Below, in pieces: positions 17,908-26,472 of a stretch of 64,000 bases of DNA. The stretch is from Pseudovibrio axinellae. GTDB lineage: Bacteria > Pseudomonadota > Alphaproteobacteria > Rhizobiales > Stappiaceae. Each line of letters opens with the position of its first letter. Position 1 is the stretch's first letter. The DNA lies in the NCBI RefSeq assembly GCF_900110875.1, contig NZ_FOFM01000006.1, forward strand, positions 62,001 through 126,000, read 5' to 3'. Below the pieces are notes generated by a model. It worked only from the letters and a program-made list of their open reading frames with translations. It searched no databases and was not told the DNA's origin. The position numbers and the translations under genes were made by a program.

Positions 17908-18672
17908 TTAAAGTCGGAGCGCCTGAAGCGTGGAATAATGCTCTGCCCCCTCCACAATGTGTAATTGTCCATCTGTCGGCAAAGCTTCTTTTATTGCATA
18001 CACCATTTCGATAGGTGACCATGTATCAGCGGACCCGTGCCAGAGTTCTGTAGGGCAACGGATGCCAGTCAGTACAGCAGACCAATCAGACACATAGGCC
18101 TTCAAGTAAGCCCCATAAGTATCGGGATGTTTAACAAGGCTGTTTGCCAGTCCTGCACGCAGCACTCCAGAAACCTCAGGTTTTTCTATAAGTTCTTTTT
18201 CCTTCACCCCGCACTTTGCAAAAAGTCGGTTCAGCAAAAGCGCTGGCCCGATCCGAAAGAAAAGCCCTTGAAACGCAATTAGAAACTTCAGCAAACGAGG
18301 TTTAAACTGCGCCACCTTGAACACAGGAGCTCCGGCAGTTTTGGGCAGGAAGTCGCCAAGACCAAGCGGAGCTGCAGCTGAAACGAATGTGAGCTTTGCC
18401 ACCTTATCGGCCCGTGCACCAGCAATATGTGCCGCAGCCATCGTTCCAATCGAAAACCCAATAACGTGGATCGCGGCTTGATCTCGACCAGCAGTCATCT
18501 CATCAAACTGCTGAACACAAGCCTCTTTGGGGTCCCCTTCCACATCAAGCAGATTGGGAGCAATAACCTCAACGCCAGATGGCAGGCTATCCTGAATAAA
18601 GGCAATGTCATGTGCACTTCCTGGAATGCCATGGCAAAAGTAGATCACTTGGGAGGGTTTAGAATCCTGCAT
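17908..18672 (-). CDS. Alpha/beta-fold hydrolase
   Basis: The protein has about 254 residues and an alpha/beta hydrolase fold. The oxyanion-type HGIPG is near the N-terminus, the nucleophile elbow is GFSIGT (Ser in GxSxG), the acid is in GSADTWSP and the histidine in GAEHYST. The substrate is unknown. The open frame extends upstream to 18858, but that part overlaps the 3' end of rnpB. The ATG at 18672 (MQDSKPSQ), just before the first beta strand, is therefore taken as start; 18693 is an alternative. Neither has a strong ribosome-binding site. Confidence 0.78.
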   Translation of the reverse strand: MQDSKPSQVIYFCHGIPGSAHDIAFIQDSLPSGVEVIAPNLLDVEGDPKEACVQQFDEMTAGRDQAAIHVIGFSIGTMAAAHIAGARADKVAKLTFVSAAAPLGLGDFLPKTAGAPVFKVAQFKPRLLKFLIAFQGLFFRIGPALLLNRLFAKCGVKEKELIEKPEVSGVLRAGLANSLVKHPDTYGAYLKAYVSDWSAVLTGIRCPTELWHGSADTWSPIEMVYAIKEALPTDGQLHIVEGAEHYSTLQALRL

Positions 18673-18777
18673 GATCTGACTATATAAAAACATCGTAATA
18701 TTGTCGACATATGTGCCAACAATCACGTTCAGCAGACCTGTGCCAAAAACACAGGCGTCCATGATGAAGAAATAAAT

Positions 18778-19174
18778 ACCAGTCGGCCTGTAAGCCGGGT
18801 TTTGTAAGGCACAGGCTGTTACACCCATACGCGACGGCAATTCATCTGGGATGCCCATTACTGAACACCTCTAGCGACCAACCCGGGCGGTCAGGTCTAG
18901 AAACATGACTGGAAGTAAACTTCCGCGCCGCCCCTATTCGGTCTTGCTCCCGGTGGGGTTTACCATGCCGTTTTTGTTGCCAAAAACGCGGTGGGCTCTT
19001 ACCCCACCCTTTCACCCTTACCAATGCATGCACTGGCGGTATACTCTCTGTGGCACTTTCCCTAAGGTCACCCTCGCCGGACGTTATCCGGCACCGTGTT
19101 TCCATGGAGCCCGGACTTTCCTCCACTGCGGCCTTTCAGCACTTGCAGCAGCAACCGTCCAGCCGACTGGTTCG
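18778..19174 (-). ncRNA. rnpB: RNase P RNA (type A, alphaproteobacterial)
   Basis: This is the catalytic RNA of RNase P, which matures tRNA 5' ends. Conserved elements are visible on the minus strand: 5' ACCAGTCGG pairing with 3' CCGACTGGT (P1), the universal GAGGAAAGTCCGGGCTCC, GGGTAAGAGCCCACCGC, GAGCAAGACCGAATAGG, the CCGGGTTGGTCGCT block and the 3' AACCCGGCTTACAGGCCGAC. A TTGACC -35-like box lies ~40 nt upstream of the 5' end. The ends are estimated from the P1 helix to within a few bases. Open frames crossing it are spurious. Confidence 0.96.
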
Positions 19175-19214
19175 CATGAACTAAGGAGCCTACGGAAAAA
19201 GGTCAAGCAAAGAA

Positions 19215-20630
19215 TTACAGTTGCACACGCTCTGCCGACAAGGCCAGCGCTTTGTGAAGGGCACCCACGAAGCGCTCACGCTGCTTTTCACTGGCCTCAG
19301 AAAACCCAACAACCAAGCCCTTGCGAGGCGCTCCCAAATAATAAACAGAGAGCGGGCTAACCCCAAAGCCTTGTTGGTTCATGTAGTCAGCAACCGCAAC
19401 ATCATCAACCTCTTCAGATAGATACATAGACATTTGCAACCCGCCCGTTGGCATCGAAACCCCAACTTGATTGCCTAAGCCCGCGCTAAGCAACTGGCAT
19501 AAGGCAACACCATTTTCATGGTATGCACTTCGTATCTTGTTCAAGTGAGCACGAAAGTACCCACTCTCAATAAAGTCAGCAAACGCCAGTTGTACATGCA
19601 CATTTGCAAGCGAACCTAAGGCTCGTTGTGCCAATTCCAACTCTTTCACACGCTCTTTAGGAACCACTGCATAGGCAAGTCGGATTCCCGGCATAAGTGA
19701 CTTGGCTGAAGTTCCGATAAAGATCACCGAGTGCTGGTCACTCAACCCCTGAAGCGCAGCAATTGGCCGCCCCTCAAACAAAAACTCACTGTCGTAGTCA
19801 TCCTCTAAGACGACCGCCCCTTTTTCCTGCGCATGCTTGAGAAGCCTTAGACGCTCACTCATTTCCATACGCCGTCCAGTTGGGTACTGGTGAGAGGGGG
19901 TCACATAAATCAAAGAGGCACGTTCAACCTGATTTATTTCTGAAAGAGGCTGCACATTAAGGCCAGCAGACATAAATGCGGATCGGGCCCCAAGATAACC
20001 GGGCTCCTCAATCAGCGCCACATCTCCCTCATCAGTAAAACAATGCGACATAAGCGAGAGAGCAGATTGCACTGTGGGAAATGCAAACACTTGTTCGGGC
20101 GAACACACGACCCCTCGCTCTTGCGCAAGATACTGCGCCAGAACACGCTGAAACTGCGGGATACCAGAAGTATATTCATAGCCAAGCGCATCACCATTGA
20201 GCAAACGGGCGGCACGGCGCAGACTGCGGGCCCATTGTTCCTTTGGAAACAGCTCTCTAGAAGGCTCGCCCGGTTGCATCAAATTCCCACGCCCAGATGC
20301 GCTGGAGTACCGATGTTTGAGGGCAAACCGCTTGCCTCTGGAGGACAACGCAGGCGCGCTGTCATGAGCTAGACCTTCAACAGCCCCCCGCTCAACCTGT
20401 GGCAACGCAACAACTTCTGGCCGCGCCCCGGAACGGACATCAACCAGCCCCTCTGATCTCAACAAGTCATAGGCCGTGTTGATTGTGTTGCGTGAAACAG
20501 AAAGGCTCACAGCCAGTTGCCTTGAGCTTGGCAACCGTTCACCTTCCGGAATTCGTCGTTTCAGGATCGCATCGCGAAACTGCTGATAGATCTGACTAGA
20601 CAGCGGGACGCTCAGCTCACGATCAATCAT
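19215..20630 (-). CDS. MocR-type regulator (GntR HTH + aminotransferase-like domain)
   Basis: An N-terminal GntR winged helix (residues ~10-75: IYQQFRDAILKRRIPEGERL...LPSSRQLAVSLSVSRNTINTA, shown in two pieces) is joined to a fold-type I aminotransferase-like PLP-binding domain. The latter shows EDDYDSEF and GTSAKSLMPGIRLAY, where the lysine is the expected PLP Schiff-base residue. MocR proteins control PLP, GABA or amino-acid metabolism. The start is set at MIDREL (20630); the upstream frame to 20702 adds 24 unlikely hydrophobic residues. It is divergent from a pyridoxamine-phosphate-oxidase-fold protein, a common MocR target. ACTGG/CCAGT half-sites lie in the shared region. Confidence 0.87.
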   Translation of the reverse strand: MIDRELSVPLSSQIYQQFRDAILKRRIPEGERLPSSRQLAVSLSVSRNTINTAYDLLRSEGLVDVRSGARPEVVALPQVERGAVEGLAHDSAPALSSRGKRFALKHRYSSASGRGNLMQPGEPSRELFPKEQWARSLRRAARLLNGDALGYEYTSGIPQFQRVLAQYLAQERGVVCSPEQVFAFPTVQSALSLMSHCFTDEGDVALIEEPGYLGARSAFMSAGLNVQPLSEINQVERASLIYVTPSHQYPTGRRMEMSERLRLLKHAQEKGAVVLEDDYDSEFLFEGRPIAALQGLSDQHSVIFIGTSAKSLMPGIRLAYAVVPKERVKELELAQRALGSLANVHVQLAFADFIESGYFRAHLNKIRSAYHENGVALCQLLSAGLGNQVGVSMPTGGLQMSMYLSEEVDDVAVADYMNQQGFGVSPLSVYYLGAPRKGLVVGFSEASEKQRERFVGALHKALALSAERVQL

Positions 20631-20769
20631 CACAATAAACTCAAACAACTGGCACCCCAAACTTAAAATAAGCGGATCTATATAAAGAACCAGTTTTATC
20701 AAAAATACATGTCAACGCAACCTGCCCTGTCTCACAACAACAAAGAAACAGGGCGTTCTGATGAAAAAA

Positions 20770-20813
20770 CCCGACAAACTGATGGAGCTTATTTGCTTCA
20801 ACAGTTTGTCGGG
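20770..20813 (-). terminator. Strong minus-oriented hairpin/T-run with no obvious upstream gene
   Basis: Perfect 12-bp arms (CCCGACAAACTG / CAGTTTGTCGGG) surround a 20-nt loop. On the minus strand they are followed by TTTTTTC, a canonical intrinsic terminator. It lies in the divergent region between the MocR gene and the flavin-binding gene, so no annotated minus-strand gene feeds into it. In the plus orientation it would be a 5'-UTR hairpin. Confidence 0.65.
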
Positions 20814-20872
20814 CCAACTGGTCCCATATTGCCGATCATGCTCAAAACCGGGGACCAGAAACGGTTAAGACA

Positions 20873-21586
20873 ATGACAGATGAAATGACAGACGATATCG
20901 CTCCAACAACGCACACCTGCAGCAACAAACCGCCCAAGTATGCACGTGTCAGAAACAGCCTTCGTGCCGAGTATGACTGGGATACAATCCTGCCTATTCT
21001 TAATAGTTCTCTCGTGGCGCATGTGGGTTTCATTGATGAAGATCGCCCAATCGTCATCCCGATGGCTTTTGCAGTGATCGACCGCACCATCTACATTCAC
21101 GGAGCCAAGGCGGCGCGCATCGTGAAGAAGTTGAGTAAAGACTCCAAAGTATGTCTCACCTTTACTCACATAGATGGCATCGTCGCAGCACGCTCTGCTT
21201 TCCATCATTCCGTTAATTACCGAACTGCAGTTATTCACGGCTTCGCCCGCCTCGTAAATGATAAGCAAGAAGCTTGGGATGCGCTTAAAGCGGTCACCGA
21301 GCACTTACTTCCTGGCCGGTGGGAGGAAGCCCGCCCGATGACTGAAAAAGAGCAAGCCGCAACCGGCGTTATTGCTGTAGAGATCGAACACGCCTCAGCA
21401 AAAATCCGCCAAGGTGCACCCATCGACGACGCACCAGACTACGCGCTTCCCTATTGGGCTGGCGTTATTCCGGTAACGACATCACTTGGGCAACCAATTG
21501 ACGATGGAAAACTACTGGAGGGTGTAAAGCAGCCTGCTTCACCTGTGAGAGCAGCACGAAAGTTCGCACAATTTTCGGGGAATTAG
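20873..21586 (+). CDS. Pyridoxamine 5'-phosphate oxidase-fold (flavin-binding) protein
   Basis: This 237-residue split-barrel protein resembles NimA/PPOX-like families: HVGFIDEDRPIVIPMAFAVI and YIHGAKAARIVKKL (residues ~45-90) form the FMN-binding core. PPOX-fold proteins bind FMN or F420 or act as heme/PLP-related enzymes; the exact reaction is unknown. A second Met (MTDDIA, 20879-20890 region) could be the true start. It is divergent from the MocR regulator and probably regulated by it. A terminator follows at 21605. Confidence 0.8.
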   Translation: MTDEMTDDIAPTTHTCSNKPPKYARVRNSLRAEYDWDTILPILNSSLVAHVGFIDEDRPIVIPMAFAVIDRTIYIHGAKAARIVKKLSKDSKVCLTFTHIDGIVAARSAFHHSVNYRTAVIHGFARLVNDKQEAWDALKAVTEHLLPGRWEEARPMTEKEQAATGVIAVEIEHASAKIRQGAPIDDAPDYALPYWAGVIPVTTSLGQPIDDGKLLEGVKQPASPVRAARKFAQFSGN

Positions 21587-21604
21587 CCTAAAATTTTAAG
21601 AATT

Positions 21605-21636
21605 GGGATGGTTGACTTTGCCCGGTCAACCATCCC
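21605..21636 (+). terminator. Terminator of the flavin-binding protein gene
   Basis: GGGATGGTTGAC / GTCAACCATCCC (12-bp perfect arms, 8-nt loop) is followed by TTTGTGT, 19 nt after the stop. Confidence 0.85.
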
Positions 21637-21656
21637 TTTGTGTCCTTGCAGACAGA

Positions 21657-21671
21657 CTGACCGTCGGTCAG
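21657..21671. promoter_or_regulatory. Orphan TetR-like palindrome
   Basis: CTGACCGTCGGTCAG is a perfect palindrome with a single central base, of the form commonly bound by TetR/AcrR regulators. It sits in a convergent intergenic region where no promoter is expected, and no TetR gene is in the window. Confidence 0.35.
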
Positions 21672-21740
21672 ACATTCATAAAACTCTAGGTAACTTTGAA
21701 GGAGAACCTACAGGTTCTATTCAAAATATGCAAGTTGCAT

Positions 21741-22232
21741 TTAGCTGCGAGCAATAATTGCTTTCACGCGCTTGCAGTACTTAGCACTGATCCGGTTCAT
21801 TCGCTTAGCATAGTGCCCAGCGTTATAGCGTAGGATTGTTCCGCACAAATCACCACCAGCGCGCTTATAAGCACCAGCAAGATAGCGCATGCCCCACTCC
21901 AGGTTGTTTTCTGGAGTATAGAGAGCTTTGGTTGAGCCCCGGTAGCCCATGCCACGCGCTGTTGACGGTTTAATCTGCATCAGCCCAACTTCACCGGCAG
22001 AGCCGCGAGCTTTTGCATTAAAGTTACTTTCCACTTCAACAACAGCTTTCGCAATGTGATGCGGCACGCCGTGCTTCTTAGCTTTTTTCTCAATCAACTT
22101 AACGTAGCCGCTTTTCTTTGTTGCAGCTTCTGCATGATCAGAAAAGACGCTAGTATTTACAACGCCACCAAGCATAACACTTGCTGCAAGAGCGGGGATT
22201 ACTACGGTATTTTTTATTTTTGTAAGGTTCAT
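21741..22232 (-). CDS. Secreted lytic transglycosylase (SLT domain)
   Basis: The product has about 163 residues with an N-terminal signal peptide (NLTKIKNTVVIPALAASVML then a cleavage region near AEA-AT). The SLT/goose-lysozyme-like domain follows: AKAVVEVESNFNAKARG holds the catalytic Glu (ES motif), GLMQIKPSTARGMG is the second signature, and ILRYNAGHYAKRM the third. It cleaves the MurNAc-GlcNAc bond in the periplasm. The ATG at 22232 has AGGA and GAAG at suitable distance; an ATG at 22238 touches the same purine tract too closely. It is a small stand-alone enzyme without a LysM or anchor domain. Confidence 0.88.
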   Translation of the reverse strand: MNLTKIKNTVVIPALAASVMLGGVVNTSVFSDHAEAATKKSGYVKLIEKKAKKHGVPHHIAKAVVEVESNFNAKARGSAGEVGLMQIKPSTARGMGYRGSTKALYTPENNLEWGMRYLAGAYKRAGGDLCGTILRYNAGHYAKRMNRISAKYCKRVKAIIARS

Positions 22233-22370
22233 CTTCATTTCCTGGCAACCATGTTTTGAGCAAGGGCTTTATCTTCAGAAGATGAGACGAAAATCAGACA
22301 GGAGAGATCACGAAAAGTTACAATTTTAATGTTTAAAAACTGGCATAAACCTTAATTTGTGGCAGAAAAT

Positions 22371-22395
22371 AGGCTGGTATAGGACATACCAGCCT
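22371..22395 (-). terminator. Terminator of the amidase operon
   Basis: AGGCTGGTAT / ATACCAGCCT arms (10 bp) with a 5-nt loop are followed on the minus strand by ATTTTCTG. It lies ~110 nt beyond the amidase stop. Confidence 0.7.
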
Positions 22396-22506
22396 TACTT
22401 AGGGATATTTTTAAGCAAAAGGAAGACGTTCCCCTACGTAATCAAAATATCCTCTAAGTACGTATCACTACGTATTTTAGTAGAATTTCAAGGATATTTA
22501 TCACAA

Positions 22507-23265
22507 TTATAGGGTTTTTAGCCCTTTTAGCAGGCCATGCAGCGTGGCAATCGTCTGCGCATCTGCAATTCCATCAACTTTTGAAGGCCGAAAATGGCGC
22601 TGGAATGCCTCAACCACGTATCTGGTCTTCTCATCAAACACGCCGCTGACCCCAAGCTCATACCCATAAAGCCCCAGAAGCGACTGCAAGGCTTCAATCG
22701 GTTGCCCCTCGTCGCCCTCCTGAAAATAGCTAGCGGATTCGATGTCCAGCGGTTCTATAAAGTGACCGACACCAGCTTCAGCAAGTCTCCCCCATGGGAA
22801 ATGTCGTCCAGGATCTTGCTTTCGCATTGGCGCAACATCGGAATGACCAAGCACCCGCTCTGATGTAATGTTGTGACGCGCACAAATATCCTTGGCGAGC
22901 GCTATAACAGTTTCGATCTGAACTTCAGGATAAGTCTGCGTTCCACCTTCCCGATCACCCAGATTGGAAATCTCAATCCCGATGCTTCTGGAATTCAGGT
23001 CGCCCTCGCCTTTCCAGCTTGAAACGCCAGCATGCCAGGCACGGCGGCTTTCAGGTACCATCTGCGTAACCATGCCCATTTCGTCCACCAGATAGTGACA
23101 GGAAACCTCCGAACGCGGATCGCAAAGCCAAGCAATCGCCTTTTCTGCACTTTCCATCGCGGTATAATGCAGGATCAGCATGTCCACATTCGAAACACGA
23201 CGTTCGTTGTGGTTGGGCGAAGGGCGAAGGCGCGCAGGCACTGCGCATTCAGATGAAACGCTCAT
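22507..23265 (-). CDS. N-acetylmuramoyl-L-alanine amidase (Amidase_2 + PG-binding)
   Basis: This is a 252-residue AmiD-like zinc amidase that cuts between MurNAc and the stem peptide. The Amidase_2 domain shows LILHYTAM (zinc His), AWHAG, SIGIEISN and GHSDVAPMRKQDPGRHFPW (zinc His/catalytic region). A C-terminal peptidoglycan-binding type 1 domain follows (residues ~180-245, LQSLLGLYGYELGVSGVFDE). No signal peptide is visible, so it may act on muropeptides in the cytoplasm or be exported otherwise. Its start overlaps the preceding J-domain gene by 4 nt (ATGA), so the two are translationally coupled. Confidence 0.9.
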   Translation of the reverse strand: MSVSSECAVPARLRPSPNHNERRVSNVDMLILHYTAMESAEKAIAWLCDPRSEVSCHYLVDEMGMVTQMVPESRRAWHAGVSSWKGEGDLNSRSIGIEISNLGDREGGTQTYPEVQIETVIALAKDICARHNITSERVLGHSDVAPMRKQDPGRHFPWGRLAEAGVGHFIEPLDIESASYFQEGDEGQPIEALQSLLGLYGYELGVSGVFDEKTRYVVEAFQRHFRPSKVDGIADAQTIATLHGLLKGLKTL

Positions 23266-23954
23266 ATTCCTCGTTCCGCGCAGACTTGCTCATACGCTTT
23301 ATTCAATGCAGCCAATCGATCACTGGCGATTTTGACGAATTCTTCAGGGACGCCCCTACCAATTAAGCGGTCAGGGTGTGTCTCTCTAACTTCTCGCAGA
23401 TAGCAGGAGCGCACTTCTTCATTGGTCGCGCTCATATCAATACCCAAAACCAGATAAGGGTCTCCGCCACCGCGCATATGCCGCGCTTTGATTTGCGAAA
23501 AGCCCACAGGGTCTATTCCAAAAATTTCAGCAATACGGTTTAGGTAGGCGAGTTCTCGCTCATGAATAACGCCATCTGCTTTGGCTATATAAAAAAGCCC
23601 GTCGATCACATCAATACGTGTTGTCTCATCATCAGCAAACAGCACAGAGAGTTTGGAAGCATAGGTTTCAAAGCCAGCAACGTCCTGTTGGGCCAGGTGG
23701 AAAAGCCGCGCTACGTTCCGCTCTTCGCCCGCAGGCATTTCGAAAAGGTCGTAAAACGCGATGACTTCATCCTGCGTCACAACTCCATCGGCTTTTGCCA
23801 TCTTGGCAGACAGAGCAATCATCGCGACTGTAAAAGCGACATTGCGACGGGCCTCACCAACCGATTGAATGAGCTGTTGCAGCCGATCCACCAATTGAAC
23901 ACCGCCAGCCTGCAGCGCGCCCACGATCCTGTCAAAACTGCCCCAAAAATTCAT
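23262..23954 (-). CDS. TerB-DnaJ domain protein (DjlA-like)
   Basis: The 230-residue protein has an N-terminal all-helical TerB-like domain (residues ~45-165; two acidic ADGVVTQDE / ADGVIHERE repeats) and a C-terminal J domain with the obligatory HPD (ETHPDRL, residues ~194-196). Such proteins recruit Hsp70/DnaK. Unlike E. coli DjlA there is no clear membrane anchor at the N-terminus. It overlaps the amidase gene by 4 nt, which makes a conserved-looking two-gene unit linking chaperone recruitment to cell-wall turnover; the functional connection is inference. Confidence 0.85.
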   Translation of the reverse strand: MNFWGSFDRIVGALQAGGVQLVDRLQQLIQSVGEARRNVAFTVAMIALSAKMAKADGVVTQDEVIAFYDLFEMPAGEERNVARLFHLAQQDVAGFETYASKLSVLFADDETTRIDVIDGLFYIAKADGVIHERELAYLNRIAEIFGIDPVGFSQIKARHMRGGGDPYLVLGIDMSATNEEVRSCYLREVRETHPDRLIGRGVPEEFVKIASDRLAALNKAYEQVCAERGI

Positions 23955-24291
23955 CAGCTTCTGCTCACTGTTCGACCTGCCTGCTAAGCTCCTCTAAACA
24001 GGCAGGAAATGAATAAGTCACTACAAATCAGGTTTATACCTAATAAAATATTTATCAATTCGAATAGTTTGTTTCCCTTGGGTTTTATCTACCCACGGCG
24101 ATCTCAATTCGCTCATTACACAATTTCAATTCAAGGATCATCTCAAAATATTACTCCCTGAAACATATGGGTAATGTTTTACAGATAGCCTTCACGCCAA
24201 CGAAATACATAATCACTTTACAGTGCAACTAATGACAGAGTTGCCTACGACCAACGCACGTAATCCTAGGCGTTTGGCATGGGGATTTTAA

Positions 24292-26370
24292 GTGGATACT
24301 ATACCTCCACATCGCAAATTATTTTATGCCACCATTATAATTGCCATTATTGGGGTCATCGCGACCAGCTTTTACGCAATCGATCAGGCAACACTTTACT
24401 TTCTCTTTAAAGACCAGGCAGAGAGTGAGTTCGAGACTGCAAAGAGTATAATAGCAAAGCACTATCCCCTTGAGGTAGTTACTCAGGAAGACCCGGAAGC
24501 CCAACGAATTGCTTCTCAGTTAAGTTTCGGTCTGCGCGGTTCCAGCAGTTCCCAAAGACCGCAAACAGTGACATCAAGCTGGAAAATACCCGCGCTCAAA
24601 GCTCAGGCAGTGAAACACGCATTTGCCGAGCAGTTTGATGAGTTCGAACTCGTGATTGTGAACATTCCAGGGCGCCCACTTGCGGTCCATCCCCGTGACA
24701 TGGACCGTCTTCGTGTCAACGCAATCCTGTCAGATCCGGCCACCTATCAGGCGTGGCACACATCAATCCAATCCCAACAGTTGGAAGTACACTCCAATTT
24801 TGATTTGTTTCAGTGGCAAATTCCTCAGTTCGGAGCTGTCATTCCTTATGTGGATGAAAAGGGAAATACCCGTGGTGGCTTTATCTTCTCCACAAAGCCA
24901 ACCTTGAATACAGTCGTGTTTCTGGAAGTTCTTGCCTTTGGCTCTGCATTTGCTTTCCTGCTGGTCCTGATCGTTGCAATCGCATCCGTAATGTTTGCAT
25001 GGAAAGGCCTGCATGACCGTTGGAAGACCTCCAAAACAATCCGGTTTCTTGCCCACAACGATCCCCTCACCCATCTACCCAATCGGGCCGTCTTTTCTGA
25101 TGAACTCAATAAAGCTTTGCGTAAAGCATCGATCACAGCCTCAAACGTTTATGTCATTGCAATCGATGTCGATAAATTCAAAGAGGTCAATGATAACTAT
25201 GGTCATGCAGCAGGTGATACATTCCTGCAAATAATCTCGGATCGACTTCGGCTCGTTTTTACAGATCACCTGGTTTCTCGCCTGTCCGGTGATGAGTTTG
25301 CGGTGATGATTGAGGGTGAATATACTGGCCGCGAGATTACCACTCTTGTTCAACGCGCGCTGGCAACCACAAATTCCAATTGTGTCATTGATGGTAAAGA
25401 GATCCAGATCTCTCTTTCAATGGGCATTGCTCAGGCGACCGATGCTGCCTGGCGGTCCTCCCGTTTGCTCCACTGTGCCGACTTGGCGCTTTATCGCTCC
25501 AAGAACGGTGGCCGCTCCATCTACACATGGTACGCCTCGAGTATGGATGAAGAACTTCAATTGCGCCGCGAACTGGAAGCAGAAATGGTTCGCGCACTCA
25601 AACTCGATGGTTTCTCCGTGGTGTACCAGGCACAAGTTGGTCTGGGAGACAACAAACTGAAAGCCTTTGAAGCCCTCCTGCGCTGGGTACATCCAGAAAA
25701 AGGGCGTATTTCTCCTGAAATTTTCATCCCAATTGCTGAGGACACAGGCCTGATTGAGGCACTCGGCGAATATGTGCTCAATAAAGCCTGCAATGATGCT
25801 GCTTTATGGTCCGACACAAGTTTGAAGGTCGCTGTAAATTTCTCACCTGCCCAATTCAAGACCGGAGAGATTGAACAAAAGATCTCCGAGGCCCTTGAAG
25901 AATCCGGACTTGCCCCTGAGCGCCTCGAGATTGAGATCACCGAAAGCCTTTTGATTGCCGACACGACAAGCGTCGTCAAGTCCCTCAAAAAAATCAGCAA
26001 GATGGGCGTGTCGATCGCAATGGATGACTTCGGAACCGGCTATTCTTCACTTAGTTACCTTTCGCGCTTTCCATTCAACAAAATTAAGATCGACCGCAGC
26101 TTCATTATGAATATCGGCAAGGACGCCCATACCGATGCAATTGTTGCCGCGATCATTGGCCTGGGCCGCTCTTTGGATGTGTTGATCACGGCAGAAGGTG
26201 TTGAAGAAGAAATACAGGCTAAGATCCTGCGTGCTGGGGGCTGTGACATCGTACAAGGCTACTATTTTGGCAGGCCTGCGAATGTTGACCCGGCAAACCC
26301 ACATGCAAATATCCGTTGCAGTTCTGGTATTGAAGAGACAATACAGATCGAAACCGCAAGCACTGCGTAA
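24292..26370 (+). CDS. Membrane GGDEF-EAL cyclic-di-GMP enzyme
   Basis: This 692-residue inner-membrane protein has two membrane helices (residues ~8-30 and ~205-235) that bracket a periplasmic sensor region. A GGDEF domain follows with signature SGDEF (332-336) and then an EAL domain with intact EAL (460-462) and DDFGTGYSSLSYL loop (Asp578-579). The phosphodiesterase site looks complete. The cyclase signature has Ser for the first Gly, a substitution that some active cyclases carry, so bifunctionality is possible. The start is GTG at 24292, with AGG a short distance upstream. The gene stands alone after a 300-nt promoter region. Confidence 0.9.
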   Translation: MDTIPPHRKLFYATIIIAIIGVIATSFYAIDQATLYFLFKDQAESEFETAKSIIAKHYPLEVVTQEDPEAQRIASQLSFGLRGSSSSQRPQTVTSSWKIPALKAQAVKHAFAEQFDEFELVIVNIPGRPLAVHPRDMDRLRVNAILSDPATYQAWHTSIQSQQLEVHSNFDLFQWQIPQFGAVIPYVDEKGNTRGGFIFSTKPTLNTVVFLEVLAFGSAFAFLLVLIVAIASVMFAWKGLHDRWKTSKTIRFLAHNDPLTHLPNRAVFSDELNKALRKASITASNVYVIAIDVDKFKEVNDNYGHAAGDTFLQIISDRLRLVFTDHLVSRLSGDEFAVMIEGEYTGREITTLVQRALATTNSNCVIDGKEIQISLSMGIAQATDAAWRSSRLLHCADLALYRSKNGGRSIYTWYASSMDEELQLRRELEAEMVRALKLDGFSVVYQAQVGLGDNKLKAFEALLRWVHPEKGRISPEIFIPIAEDTGLIEALGEYVLNKACNDAALWSDTSLKVAVNFSPAQFKTGEIEQKISEALEESGLAPERLEIEITESLLIADTTSVVKSLKKISKMGVSIAMDDFGTGYSSLSYLSRFPFNKIKIDRSFIMNIGKDAHTDAIVAAIIGLGRSLDVLITAEGVEEEIQAKILRAGGCDIVQGYYFGRPANVDPANPHANIRCSSGIEETIQIETASTA

Positions 26371-26472
26371 CCTCTCAAATTAGCCTAGCGGGAATAGCAG
26401 GATATCTCTGCTCACCCCCTGCACGTTACCTTGAAACAAATACCCGCGCATGGGATTCGCTTCGAGGTAGCT

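Noticed and set aside
20798-21304. 168-codon minus-strand frame antisense to the flavin-binding protein gene
   Set aside because: Composition follows the codon pattern of the opposite gene; no start signal. The terminator at 20770 is reported separately.
24292-26370. SGDEF in place of GGDEF as evidence for an inactive cyclase
   Set aside because: Active cyclases with Ser or Ala at the first position are known, so inactivity cannot be concluded.
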